Origin: Liolophura sinensis
Lineage: Eukaryota; Mollusca; Polyplacophora; Chitonida; Chitonidae
DNA: 64,000 bases
Direction of reading: 5' to 3'
Assembly (NCBI RefSeq): GCF_032854445.1
Contig: NC_088301.1
Location: 20,269,808-20,333,807 of the forward strand
Shown: one piece after another, positions 45,001 to 60,000 of the stretch
Numbering within the stretch: the stretch's first letter is position 1
How the letters are laid out: each line of letters starts with the position of its first letter
Notes under the pieces: generated by a model
The model's database searches: none
The model's input: only the letters and a program-made list of their open reading frames with translations
What the model was told of the DNA's origin: nothing
Translations under genes and position numbers: made by a program

Positions 45001-48000
45001 TCTTTCACTGGGGTCGATTCCCCGCCTTACCATACCAGGTCCTTTGGAGAATAAACATATTCAGAATTCACACATATAAGTGCCATAATATTGGCGGTGA
45101 CATCTTCTTTTCGGAGCAGCTAACCAGCCTCAAAGATCATCACCCCACGTCAGAACGAAACCAACCCATAACGGCTATCGTGATTAGCGTAAGCAATGTC
45201 GCTCCCACTGAGGCCAGAGGTTTGTGGAAAGTTCTAATGGAAGCTGCATATCTTCAATTTTAAGATAGGATAATTTGAAGCCTACAATTGTTACAATATT
45301 TCAGCGACTCTACTGGACGTGACATTGTTTATAAACTGGACGAGGTCAGCATTTACGGGTTGGATTCGTTTTAATAATGGGAGCCAATCTTCGAATAAAG
45401 AATAAAGGTGAATTCGACCTGCCAACCTTAGTCGACATGCCGGATCAATAATCATAATGCCATTTTTTAACACAACGTTCAGCACAAAGTACTAAATTTA
45501 CTTAGGAAAGCACAGAAATGACGATATTCACACGGATTAATGCAGAGAGAAGCCGTGAACAGTTTTCAGCAATATTGCAAGTGCTCAAGGAATGTTGCAG
45601 ATGAACAAATTAAAACCAAATCGTGTATGTACCATGCTGGCTCTTATTTTGTCGTTGATTAAAATATGTTTTTCAGTTGCAATTTGGTTGAAATAGTTCG
45701 TATGTCCAACCTGACTGTTATTCCTGGCTGTTATTCCTAGCTGTTATTCATTACGATAAATATCTTATTCTATTTGAGGTAGAAATGGACAGAATTATTA
45801 AACAGGTTGTTAGAATTTTTGGACATTCCATACGCATTTATTAGATGAGGAACGTCAGAAACCTGGTGTTGCAGTATTTGATGTAATATCCTTTACATAG
45901 ATGGGAACAGAGGTTTTTGAGGTAATAACTTGTGACGTTTATAAAAATCGCCATACAGTTACACAGGAGGTCTTAGAAATGCTACATAACTGATATTAGT
46001 ATATATATGCGTCTTTATCGTTGCTAGTCGCCCTGTGGATAGACATTCTCAGGCACTGATTCATCTATTGTTCGCTACTTAACAGCTTCATACACGTACA
46101 ACCTTGTTCCCAGCAACAATTTATTCATGTATTATGGCATATAACTAACCACTGTCTGTTTTGACATGCACATAACATGTTCCTTAGTTACTGGTAACAC
46201 ATATACTATATAAAGACCTCTGTTGACATTCATATTCATATTCCTTGAAAATAACATGAAGTTTGAAACTGCAGATGGAATATAACAGAATGTAGAAAAT
46301 TGAGAAGGCATTTTGGTAGCATTGGTATTGGTAGCATGAACTAATAACATTTCAACCAGTCCATTTTATCCCTAGTGTGTTCGCTCAACTTGGATTTTCT
46401 CAGAAGCTTTTTCTTTACCTCAAACTCGGCATTAAATCCCGCGGAAGTCTTTTTCCTGAGCATGTACCGTCGGAATTCCTCTACAGGAACACAAGTGCTC
46501 TCCGGAACTCTGCCAGGGTTCACTAAGCCAGCTGAGGCTACATCAGCAGCAACGTCTTCGTCGTCCTCATCATCGTCATCGTATTCTGTAAAATAGAAGA
46601 AAAGGTGAGATATAAACAAAGGCAACCCTTACACGTATCAGTATGTATGTATACTTGGGTTTTTAGGTCATTTATTTATTTATTTTTTTTGGGGGGGGGG
46701 GATTTCTAATTGAGTTAAAAGATCAGATTCTATGGTGATGTGTTGTGACCAAAAAGGTATCATTAACGTAACATCTATACTGTTTGCCCAAAATAATTCG
46801 TTTCCAGGTCAAATTGGCGAATGCATTCATAGATCTATATGTACATGTATATGCGTTTTGAATGATGAAACGTAATGTGAGTCTAATGTGTGGTTAGCTA
46901 CAAAAACCTTATATGACGTCACTGGTAGCTTTGTGACTAGAAAAGGCCACCAAAGAATAAAATATTAACATGCATTTTACTAGTTTAAACCGGGTTTTAA
47001 AGAAACAAGTCAAACTTTTTTCTTAAAAGTTTTTAATGGTTCTTCATCTGATACATCTTTCATTTGAGTATTTCCTTTGCGTTTAGCATTTTTTCAGTAT
47101 TTTAACGCCGACGAGGAGTCATTAGGTGTGTGTACATGAAGACATATACTGTCTCCTTTTGGCTGGTCCAGTCCATATCCCCAAGTGGTGCAGGTTCATT
47201 CCTCAATGAACAAGTCTGCCAGTGACATTGAAAATGGCACATTCTATTATGTACTGATATCAATCCATCCAATTCATAAGTGCCAAGTTCCCACCATCCA
47301 GTTCGTATGTACTGATATTAATCCATACAGTTCATATGTACAAATGGCACATCTTTCAGTTCATTAATCCACTGAGTTCATGTCTGGAAAAATCCCACCA
47401 TTCAGATCATGTCTAGGTATATCAAGGCGTCTATTTCCCAAATATATGTGCTAATATCACACCATTCAGATCATATCTAGTTATATCAAGACATCCGGAT
47501 CAAACATGTATGCTGCTAATATTACACCATTCAGATCATATCCAGTTAAATCAAGGCGTCCATTGCACACATGTATGTGCTAATATTACACCATTCAGAT
47601 CATATGTAGTGATATTAAACCGTCCAGCTCATACATGCATGTGTTTGTATCTCACCATTCACATGACATATGCATGTATACATGTTATATTAAATCAAAC
47701 AGTTCATATATATATATCAACCATCCATTTCATATGTATTAATTTCAAACTATCCACCAGTTGATATATAGTGATATGAAACGATTCAGTTCGTATGTAA
47801 TGATATCAAACCATCCACCAGTTCATTTGAAGTGATATCTGTGTATACTCTACATATGTAATGCAGTTTATACGTAGTGATATCAAGCTATTCAGTTCAC
47901 AGACATTACCACAAAAGCAACAAAGAATCACAACTAAACAAACAAATGACACACCTATGTTGTGTTGTGGTACTGGATCATCGTGTTGAGGTCTCGCCAT

Positions 48001-51000
48001 TAAATGACTCGGCTGAAGTTCTGCATCCGGGTCTTTCTGAGACAATCCACGACGCCGTCTGTCAAGTAAACCACGGTAACGCAATCTTAAATAGATGATA
48101 TCATTAAAATATATTCGAGAAAAAAATAAAAAAAGACACTTTTTGTATTTTTGTGAACTGATGTATTGTTGCCACGAATATATAATAAAATTATATACCA
48201 AAGCAAAGAACCTTAAAATAAAGAAAAGACGACACTTTTCCAGATGTATATATGCATCCATAAGGTATCCCGCATGAAGTTCATAAATATACCATTTTAT
48301 ATTTCTGATGTTGCACAACAGAAATATCTAAGTTCAAGATAAGCAAAATCGTGCACATTTGTAAGAAAATCGATAGTGCAGCGATGTTAATTTCACATGT
48401 TTGTAAATTTTAACCAATTAGGCTCGAGTTATTTGTATAAATGAAACGACTCCTGTTTCCGGTTGCTCTGACATGGCGCATCTAATGAACTTGCAAAAAT
48501 TCCAGATTAAAAGTTGATTTTTGGAGTTACCAAGCACGTCAGGAAAAAAAACGGTTGTGTCCGTTTAGGTCTGTTTCCACCTCCACAAATAAGTAAATTT
48601 ATGTTATTTGTTGCCTTTTCTTTTAACAAAAATCGAAAATATTAAGGCCAAAGATCAGGTACATGCATCAGTACCTGCGTATGATGAGGAAAACAACTAC
48701 CACGACCAGCAGAACAACGCCTCCTGAGACTCCACCAGCTATACCGCCGACTGACATCTCAATATTTGAGCCATCCAACAGTGTCGCTGCTGCATATATA
48801 AAAAAACATGATTAAATGAAAGCTGAGGCAAAGTAGCGTAATGCCACTGGAACGGCGGAAGAGTTGATAGTATCACTATTACCATTTTTCACACGTTTGT
48901 CTCTTACTTCATCAGCGCTAACTCTGTTGTAAACTGACATGAGGCTGTACTTCCTCGGGTACATACGACCATTTGTCGTCCCTATTCTGTTTTTTACTTT
49001 CTACGCCGTACGTCTTTTTTTGTATTTCAACATAAAGCAGAATTCTGCTAGTGGATTAACCATTCTCAGAGGCATGATCTCTTGGCATTGTCACACTGTG
49101 CTCGCTGCTCCAGTTGTAGTCTCTATACAGTAGTGTTTAATATTGTACGCTACGCTCAAAACTTATCGGCCTTGCCCCAGATGTTCAGGCATGGCCATAG
49201 AAACTGCTTCACTGATCGAAGCGTAATGACCCAGCGATCATAATTTGCTTAACCTAAGTAACTGTCTCGAGACACTAAAGAACAAATGGGGATTTCGTTA
49301 TGAAATCTTGGAAGTCTCAACAATTTAGTCCATTATGCCTTCTTTACAGAGGTCCCCCAGCTTATATCTGCACAGCTGGTACACGTGCCGTTCACGTGAT
49401 CACACGTATGGTTCCCGTCCTTACATTGTCCACGCTCCTCCTGACACTGGTCACCGAATGTACCATTGGAGCAAGCTGGGGATGTACGACATAATACAAA
49501 GTACACTAGATGAATATTACAAAAAAAGTAAACATAAAGGTGAACCATGATATGTACACCTGGTTCGTCTAATAAATGGCGGACAGAGAGGATTGTGTGT
49601 TTCTGTGTTCACGGGTTTAGTTGGAAAGCTCTCTGTGGATTCTAAAGTTATCAGTGAAACACAGTGGCCGATGTTTTAGCTTTACAGGCTTTGCACACGT
49701 CAAGGATTACTTATGCATGTGGCACGAAATGGATGGAAACTGGTATACCAGCCGTCAACAAAACCAACATCCCAGGTAAACAATCTGAAGGCCGATTCCC
49801 AAAACGACGTGGAACACAAACCCCTATAGAACTAAGAAAGTAAATTAAGTATGAAATTAAGATAAGCAGTCAATCGTTTCAACAATGATGGAAAGACGCA
49901 AGAAATGTTGTAGGCAAGTGAGTAAAGTCACCATTAAATTAAATAACGTGCTAATATATATGTTGTCCACAATCAGAATATGTATCTCAGCTGAGCTTTG
50001 ATCGTAAGTGTTCACATATCCAACTTAGCTATCAAATTAAGCATGATGAATAGACAGACAGCTCCTAACCGCGGGTTAAGCGGAATTAGATCTTATCATA
50101 AAGCAGAGTGCCAGAGATTCTGGGTGCTCTGTCCATACAGAAGGGAGGGATGGGATTAGGGCCGAACGGATAACGTACTGATCCTACAGAAATGTTATAC
50201 CTCTAGCAGGACATGTTCTTATAAAGCTACTTCACTGCATCAAAATTGTTACAATACAACAAATGCGGTAATCTCAAATGAGGCTAAACCTCCACACGGT
50301 GGTCACTTCATAGAATGCTGGCATACGTCTCTACGAGAATGTCTCCTACCCGAAAGTATGCATGCATGGTAATGCAAATTATCGCTAAGTTCTAACGTGC
50401 GGTAGTTTGAACAGTGTCCTGATTGAAAAAAATCGACAACCACTCGTGACGTTACACTCGGCACTGATACAGTACTCACTACAGGTGTTTACACGGTTAA
50501 TTCCCATTGACAATGGGTATATTACCTGTGTCACAACGTTTCCCTGTGTAGCCCGAATGACATCCTCCCTCACAGACACACCAGACGTAATGTTACAGGC
50601 AGGACTGATACAGTTCTCACTACAGGTGTTCACACAGTTTTCTCCCCATGACCCTGGGTATATTACCTGTGTCACAGCGTTCCCTAGGGTAACCCGGATG
50701 ACATCCTCTTAAATAGACACCAGTCGTAACGTTACAGGCGGAACTAATACAGTTCTCTCTACAGGTGTTTACACGGTTATCTCTTCATAACCCTCGGTGA
50801 CACCTGTAATGAGAACTGCACTAGTCTCGTCTGTAACGTTACGACTGGTACTTGTGAGAGACGATATCATCCGGGTTACACAGGGGAACGCTGTGACACA
50901 GGTAATATACCCAGTATAATGGGGAGATAGCTGTGTAAACCAAATATACAAAGGGTTATGGAGAAATACTAACAATTAATAATTACATCTAATCTAGTGC

Positions 51001-54000
51001 AAAAACAGCCAGATCTAAAGCCACCAAATAGATAAGTTCCTTTTACAAAATTGCGATTAAATACGTTAGCTCTACGTAATGGACTATGGGTTGATATTTC
51101 AACATCCTTGTGTCCTGTACAAAATTAAGAGAGACGGAAATGCGAATGTTGGTGTACGTATTTCGGCAGTACATACCAGCTTATTGTTCAAAACGTTGCG
51201 TTTTATAAGCTTCCTATTTGCATTTATTACTAAAAACTCAGTAGTTTCATCGGCTGGGACAGTTTAGAGAAAAGGGCAAGTAAAAAGACGGCCATTTTTG
51301 AGCCAATATCATATTCTAGACCAATCATACTTTCCCATTTTCTAATCTTCTGCACAAAACCTGAATCCACTGTTTCCTGTTTTGAGGGCATAAGCCGAAC
51401 CTATTTTCATTTACCCACTGCGGTATGAACGTGGGATCCATTGGTGATAATGTAGATATCTGTGAATTTGAGTAAGCTAAATCTCTTTCGGAAAGATGCG
51501 CGGTTTAATCACCATTGTGGCAATAAGCTTGTGGCAGTTGGTGGGACCAATTGGTAATAATCCACACGTCTTGTATGACATCCTCCCTTACACACACCAG
51601 TATGATATCCTCAATTACACACACACCAGTATGACATCCTCCCCCACACACACCAGTATGACATCCTCCCTCACACACACCAGTATGACATCCTCCCTCA
51701 CACACACACCAGTATGACATCCTCCCTTACACACACCAGTATGATATCCTCCCTCACACACACCAGTATGACATCCTCCCTCACACACACCAGTATGACA
51801 TCCTCCCTCACACACACACCAGTATGACATCCTCCCTCACACACACCAGTATGACATCCTCCCTCACACACACCAGTATGACATCCTCCCTTACACACAC
51901 CAGTATGATATCCTCAATTACACACACACCAGTATGACATCCTCCCTCACACACACCAGTATGACATCCTCCCTCACACACACCAGTATGACATCCTCCC
52001 TCACACACACACCAGTATGACATCCTCCCTCACACACACCAGTATGACATCCTCCCTCACACACACCAGTATGACATCCTCCCTCACACACCAGTATGAC
52101 ATCCTCCCTTACACACACTAGTATGACATCCTCCCTCACACACACCAGTATGGCATTCTCCCTCACACACACACCAGTATGACATCCTCCCTCACACACA
52201 CCAGTATGACATCCTCCCTCACACACACCAGTATGACATCCTCCCTCACACACACCAGTATGACATCCTCCCTTACACACACACCAGTATGACATCCTCC
52301 CTCACACACACACCAGTATGACATCCTCCCTCACACACACACCAGTATGATATCCTCAATTACACACACCAGTATGACATCCTCCCTCACACACACCAGT
52401 ATGACATCCTCCCTCACACACACACCAGTATGACATCCTCCCTCACACACACCAGTATGACATCCTCCCTCACACACACCAGTATGACATCCTCCCTCAC
52501 ACACACCAGTATGACATCCTCCCTTACACACACACCAGTATGACATCCTCCCTCACACACACACCAGTATGACATCCTCCCTCACACACACACCAGTATG
52601 ATATCCTCAATTACACACACCAGTATGACATCCTCCCTCACACACACCAGTATGACATCCTCCCTCACACACACCAGTATGACATCCTCCCTCACACATA
52701 CCAGTATGGCATCCTCCCTCACACACACCCAGTACGACATCCTCCCTCACACACACCAGTATGACATCCTCAATCACACACACCAGTATGACATCCTCCC
52801 TCACACACACACCAGTATGACATCCTCCCTCACACACACCAGTAAGACATCCTCCCTCACACACACTAGTATGACATCCTCCCTCACACACACCAGTATG
52901 GCATCCTCCCTCACACACACCCAGTATGACGTCCTCCCTCACACACACCAGTATGACATCCTCAATCACACACACCAGTATGCCATCCTCCCTCACACAC
53001 ACACCAGTATGACATCCTCCCTCACACACACCAGTATGACATCCTCCCTCACACACACCAGTATGACATCCTCAATCACACACACCAGTAAGACATCCTC
53101 CCTCACACACACACCAGTATGACATCCTCCCTCACACACACCAGTAAGACATCCTCCCTCACACACACTAGTATGACATCCTCCCTCACACACACCAGTA
53201 TGACATCCTCCCTCACACACACCAGTATGACATCCTCCCTCACACACACACCAGTATGACATCCTCCCTCACACACACCAGTATGACATCCTCCCTCACA
53301 CACACACCAGTATGACATCCTCCCTCACACACACCAGTAAGACATCCTCCCTCACACACACCAGTATGGAATCCTCCCTCACACACACTAGTATGACATC
53401 CTCCCTCACACACACCAGTATGACATCCTCCCTCACACACACACCAGTATGATATCCTCAATCACACACACCAGTATGACATCCTCCCTCACACACACCA
53501 GTATGACATCCTCCCTCACACACACCAGTATGACATCCTCCCTCACACACACCAGTATGGCATCCTCCCTCACACACACCAGTATGACATCCTCCCTCAC
53601 ACACACCAGTATGACATCCTCCCTCACACACACACCAGTATGACATCCTCCCTCACACACACCAGTATGACATCCTCCCTCACACACACCAGTATGACAT
53701 CCTCCCTTACACGCACCAGTATGATATCCTCAATTACACACACACCAGTATGACATCCTCCCTCACACACACCAGTATGACATCGTCCCTCACACACACA
53801 CCAGTATGACAACCTCCCTCACACACACACCAATATGACATCCTCCCTCACACACACCAGTATGGCATCCTCCCTCACACACACCCAGTATGACATCCTC
53901 CCTCACACACACCAGTATGACATCCTCAATCACACACACCAGTATGACATCCTCCCTCACACACACCAGTATGACATCCTCCCTCACACACACCAGCCGT

Positions 54001-57000
54001 AGCCTTATACGTGTGGATTATCACCAATGGATCCCACCAACTGCCATAAACTTATCCCCACACTGGCGATTAAACCGCGCTACTTTTCGAAAGAAATTTA
54101 ACTTTTTCGAATTCAAAGATCTCTACATTTCAAACAAATTGTAAACTATTATGGCCTATGCGTACCTTCTTTACAGAGGTCACGCAGCCATCCGTCTGCA
54201 CAGCTGGTACACGTGCCGTTCACGTGATCACACGTGTGGCTCCCGTCCTTACATTGTCCACACTTCTCCTGACAGTGGTCACCGAATGTACCACCGGGGC
54301 AAGCTGGGGATGTAATATATCATACAAGGTAAGCCAGCTGGATTAATATTACACGAAAAGTAAACATAAATTTGAACTAATATATGTAGGCCCCCTACGC
54401 TTAGTTTGTCTGATAAATGGCCGACAAAAGGCATTGTGTGTTTCTGTGTTCACGGGATTCCCAGGGAAGTTCTTTCTACACGCCAAAGTCACCAATGAAA
54501 CACGCCGGACCTTTAGGACTAACTCTCAAATTCTAAAGATCATCCATATTTTCTGAAAACTTAACCTTAAAACGCAATATTCTTCTCAATCTTACACGCT
54601 TCAACTGAGAAAGATTAACACAGCTTCCTAAGGGAGTAACACGAATAGACATTTCTTCACCCTAAATCATGGCTACCTCCATACCTAAATGGAGTTAGAA
54701 CTTCCAGTGACTTACGTTCACAACGAGGTCCTGTATATCCTATGGCACAGCGAGGATTCTCCAAGGGACAGTCCCCACTTACCCGGTCACAGACAGCTCC
54801 GCCATGACACTGACCACAGGTCTCCTTACAGTCAGGACCCCATGTATACGAGCTGCAGTCTGGTCGTGAGACGAATGTATAACACCTTCAGCTAATACTT
54901 GTATTCAGTCAAAAACCAGCATTATATAATTGCTTTCACTACATATACAGGTATCCACATCCCCTGTTACAGCTTTGCTATGTGTAACTTCAAAGTTATC
55001 TAACCAGAATTAAAAGTCTCTGGCATTGTACACAGTGCAATGAAGAAAATCTTGTACCGGCAAGTCATATGTAAAACAACAATGTGGGTTAGAACAGCAG
55101 TGTGACCCAGGAGCCTCTCACCAATGCAGTCGCTGGGAGTTCAAGTCCAGCTCATGTTGGCTTCCTCTCCGGTCATGCGTGGGAATGTTTGCCAGTAACC
55201 TGCGGATGGTCGTGGGTTTCCCACGGGCTCTGCGCGTTTTCCTCCCACCATAATGCTGCGTAAAGTAAAATATTCCTCGGTACGGCGTAAACCACCAAAT
55301 ATATAAATAACTTAACAGTGACGTATTTTTCCATAATGTACATAGGAAAATAATTTTCGGTTCTCAAAGGAAAACGCAGAGAAAAGAGAGAATGAGTTAG
55401 CTTTACCTGAATAAACCAGGAATAAACCTACATGTAAGCATCCTTAAATATGGATAAGGCCATCTTCGCACCATCATGCCATCAGCGATGAGATAACACG
55501 ATGGCACGAAATGATGAGACGATGGCACGAAGTGAAAGCATGATGTGATGAGACGATGGCACTAAACGAAAACACAATGGCACAATGGCACGAAGCGATT
55601 ACTAGCGATGTACCATCGCATCGTGCCATGGAGTCATCGCTTCATGCCGTCGTGCCATCGGCCTTAAGAGAAGTAATGTTGTGCATTATGGTACATACAT
55701 TTTATTACTATAGTTTATATATAGTCTAACTGAATTTTCCTTGCAATAATATAAACGTGCAATATATATTGTGGTTTTACCTGATACTAAAGAAAGGTGA
55801 TTTTTGTACCGAGTATGACCGATTTTACAAATAGCTGAATATAGGCGTCTGACTGAAGGAAAGAGACTGTGGTTTGGCTTTTTGTGCGTACACGCCTAGG
55901 GATAAGCGCTCAACGCTCAACGTATATATAAAAATATCAGCGGCACGAAATTAAAATGAAGCCTACAGAGCACTGCTCTGGGAGGGCGATGACACGAAGC
56001 GATGACACGAAGCGATGACCATCGCTTCGTGCCATCGCTCGAGATGGCATGAGGCGTCGGATATAGTACGATGGTATGTTGACGTCTTTATCCGGCTTTT
56101 TTACTTGAAGCCTAATCTCTTTTGCATTGTTTTAATGTCATTGCATATTAAATCTGGGACTAATGTACTAGCCCCAGGATAAATGTGATGACAACACTGC
56201 ATGTTGAGTAATTCTACACTAGTGACGTCTAAAAATTTACACTATCATCACTGCAATATTTTTAAACTAATTCTGCATCAGTCACATCAATCAAGTGCAC
56301 AAAAACATAGATCTATTTTGTCCAGAAAGTGTGACGAATCACAAAATGAATCTGTGCCTCTACACTTATGCATTACTTGTGCCTAATTCTGTCTAACTAT
56401 TATGTGTGTAATACTTTCTTAAAGTGCAGCAGACTTTATACTTGATGCCCATGTACTACCATTCTAGACAGGTCGAGCTGAAGTTATATTTTATAGGCTG
56501 TAGACTAGTTATATCCCATTAACTTCTTATCTATGCTACTCTTGAATTAAGACCTAAATTAACCTCTGCACATTTTAAGTTCACGTGCTATTTGTATGTC
56601 TACCAATTGACTTTATAGTGATCTCACTTATGTTGTTGTTTTGTTTTGGCTTGAGTCATTAAAATGAATGCAACACCAACAATTTTTATCTGTCTGTTTG
56701 TGCTCGGTGAAGACAAAATATATTTTGCAAAATAGATGACATTTTGCAAAATGATTTGGTACGACAGGGAGAGAATCTGTTGTAAGGATACTTGTATCGG
56801 AAAGTAAAGATGAGAAACAGCTGGCCCGTCAATCTGGTACTTGGTAGGAGGACGTATTTCACCTGTTACATGTGACAATTTAGTAACTACCACACTGTCG
56901 TCGCTGCCTTGGTTTTACCCTCTATGTTGTACGTCTTTAATTATATTGTATTCCTATATAAAGCAAGATTCTTTGATTCCGCGAGGCCTGGTCCCTTTGC

Positions 57001-60000
57001 ATTGTTTAAATGTTAGTGTGTGTTAAATGTGATGACAAGACAGGATTTTGAGTACCGGTAATTCTAAATCAATACGTCAGTTTACATCATTGTATTGTTT
57101 TACTTAATTCTGACTTAAATGCTTGGCCTTCCAAACTGCATATTGATAGTTCAATGTCTCCTGAATCCATTTCGATCGATTAAAACGTCTAATATGGAAG
57201 AAAAACGGTAGATTTTGGTGATCAGACATCAGAAAATCTACCCCAATTACGGCTGAGCCATCCTTGTGATGCAGGCATTTTTATGCCACAGACTGAGAAA
57301 AAATGGATCAGCTATATCATCGTAAACACCCTTTGATCACGGAGGACTCGATCGATTGTAGTCGTACATGTATGAGACTTGCTAATTCTACCATGCTATA
57401 CAAAAAGGGAAGACCGAAGGATGAGGCTTATATCCCGCTCCCCAAAAACAAATAAAAAAGAAAAGAAAAGTCGGGATTTTCACTCATAGAATGCAGAAGT
57501 TGTATGGTTACTTGCTTGTTTGAAACAACAGGCTGTGACCCGAACTGTAGGGATCCGCTGGAATTGCCACGAGGCTACAGAGCGGCCCTCCTGTTCACAC
57601 CACGCACATCGGGTGCGGGATACCTTACAGCATGCCGTACCTTGATGCCCGTAACGGGACTCAGATAAAGTTTAAATGGGCATTTTATCAATCACTGTTT
57701 CTATTCAATATAACTCGAGCCTTTTCTTTTCTTTTTATTTTTTTTTGGAGGGGGGGGGGGGTAAATATTACAGGTGAGCTCTATTGTTACTATCACTGGT
57801 GTTGAGCGACAAACCTTTCTACCTCGTCACTACAACTCACGATCCGCTGGCCCGATAGTATGGATCCTCGCATGGCAGCGGGTATCGCTCGACCTGGCCA
57901 TAAACATTATAGTCTGTGGGCTGTGAAACCATGCCAAATTTTTCACGGGTACTACTATGTCCAATTCATGGCAGACAAACCAGAGGGGAGCACGTTTGCG
58001 TCATCTACGAATGTGAGTGAAAATCGGTCATCGTATCGCCAAGTCGCTATGCTGTACACGCTCTTCAAGGATCTGAAACAACTCCGGTATCTTTCAAAAT
58101 ATTTGTGGCAGAAGTGTTTTACTTGTATGATTTTCAGGGTGCTAATTAAGAGGTGCACACGTAGGGTAATTATGGACTAAGTCGTACGATGACCAATCGT
58201 GGAAGAGCACACCTAGGCCTAATGCATGGATTCGGCAATGCTTTGCAGGGCTATTCAATTCATAGCCCGGGCAGGTGTTACTGGAGGTCACACGACCAGG
58301 CCTTCGCGTCGACAAGACAGGCAGAGAGTCCAAGTTTACCATTTTTTAGAATAGAAATAGCTAAGATAATATTTTTAAAATTAAGTATTGCGTCTTGAGG
58401 ACAATTAGTGTGAAAATAAAGTCGTTGGGGATCTCCTTTAAGCATTTACATGAACAGTTAAAATAAACTCCAACTGAGGTAAACTGACATGTATTGAGGC
58501 CGTATTTCACCGGTGACCATTTGCTAGCTATCACAATATCGTCGCTTCTCTGGTTTTACTCTCTATGCTGTATGTCTTTATTTATATTGTATCGCTGCAT
58601 AAACCAGGTCTCTGCTGATGGACTAAGCTTCGCCAGGGCCTTGCCCCTTTGCCTTCTTTTAAAATTTTGTGTGTTAAATGTAATTGCAATTTATCACTTT
58701 TAGTAATTCTAGAAAGTCCAGTTAGTTGCAACTCAACATTTTTAGTAATTCTAGACCAGTCTAGTTATTGCAATTCAGCATTTTTAGTACTTCTAGGCCA
58801 GTTCAGTTAATTGCAATTCATCATTTTTAGTAATTCTAGGAAAGTCCAGTTAATTGCAATTCAACATTTTTAGTAATTCTAGACCAGTCTAGTTATTGCA
58901 ATTCAGCATTTTAGTAATTCTAGGCCAGTTAAGTTAATTGCAATTCATCATTTTTAGTAATTCTAGGAAAGTCCAGTTAATTGCAATTCAACATTTTTAG
59001 TAATTTTAGACCAGTCTAGTTATTGCAATTCAGCATTTTAGTAATTCTAGGCAAATCCAGTTAATTGCAATTCAGCATTTTTAGTAATTCAGAGCCATTC
59101 CAGTTAATTTGCAATTCAACATTTTTAGTAATTCTAGACCAGTCTAGTTATTGCAATTCAGCATTTTATTAATTTTAGGCAAGTCCAGTTAATTGTAATT
59201 CAGCATTTTTAGTAATTTTGAGCTATTCCAGTTAATTGCAGTTGCGCATTTTTAGTAATTCTAGGCCAGTGCAGTTAATTGCAATTCAGCATTTTTAGTA
59301 ATTCTGAGCCATTTCAGTTAATTGCAGTTGAGCATTTTTAGTAATTCTAGGCAAGTCCAGTTAATTACAATTCAGCATTTTTAGTAATTCTGAGCCATTT
59401 CAGTTAATTGCAGTTGAGCATTTTTAGTAATTCTAGGCCAGTCCAGTTAATTGCAATTCAGCATTTTTAGTAATTCTGAGCCATTTCAGTTAATTGCAGT
59501 TGAGCATTTTTAGTAATTCTAGGCCAGTCCAGTTAATTGCAATTCAGCATTTTTAGTAATTCTGAGCCATTTCAGTTAATTGCAGTTGAGCATTTTTAGT
59601 AATTCTAGGCCAGTCCAGTTAATTACAATTCAGCATTTTTAGTTATTGTAGACCAGTCCAGTTAATTGCAGTTTAGCATTTTTAGTAATTGTAGACCAGT
59701 CCAGTTCATTACAATACATCAGTTTTAGTAATTCTAGACCAGTCCAGTTCATTACAATTCAGCATTTTTAGTAATTCTAGGCCAGTCCAGTTCATTACAA
59801 TTCAGCATTTTTAGTAATTCTAGGCCGGTCCAGTTCATTGCAATTTAGCATTTTCAGTAATTCTAAGCCAGTCCAGTTAATTGCAATGCAAATCGCTGCA
59901 ATTTTTTGAAACCTATAATTCTGTTTACGGCTTGGCGCTGGAGGTTGTGTAATTTGCTACTATTTAAACAATTTAATGAACAATTAGAACAAAACCCCAA

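Noticed and set aside
51496-54144. Cys-rich and Thr/Ser-rich open frames across the 27-bp array on both strands (up to 174 codons)
   Set aside because: Openness follows from the stop-free unit. The 29-bp variants break phase repeatedly, several frames are open on both strands, and the surrounding intron has no splice sites that would use them.
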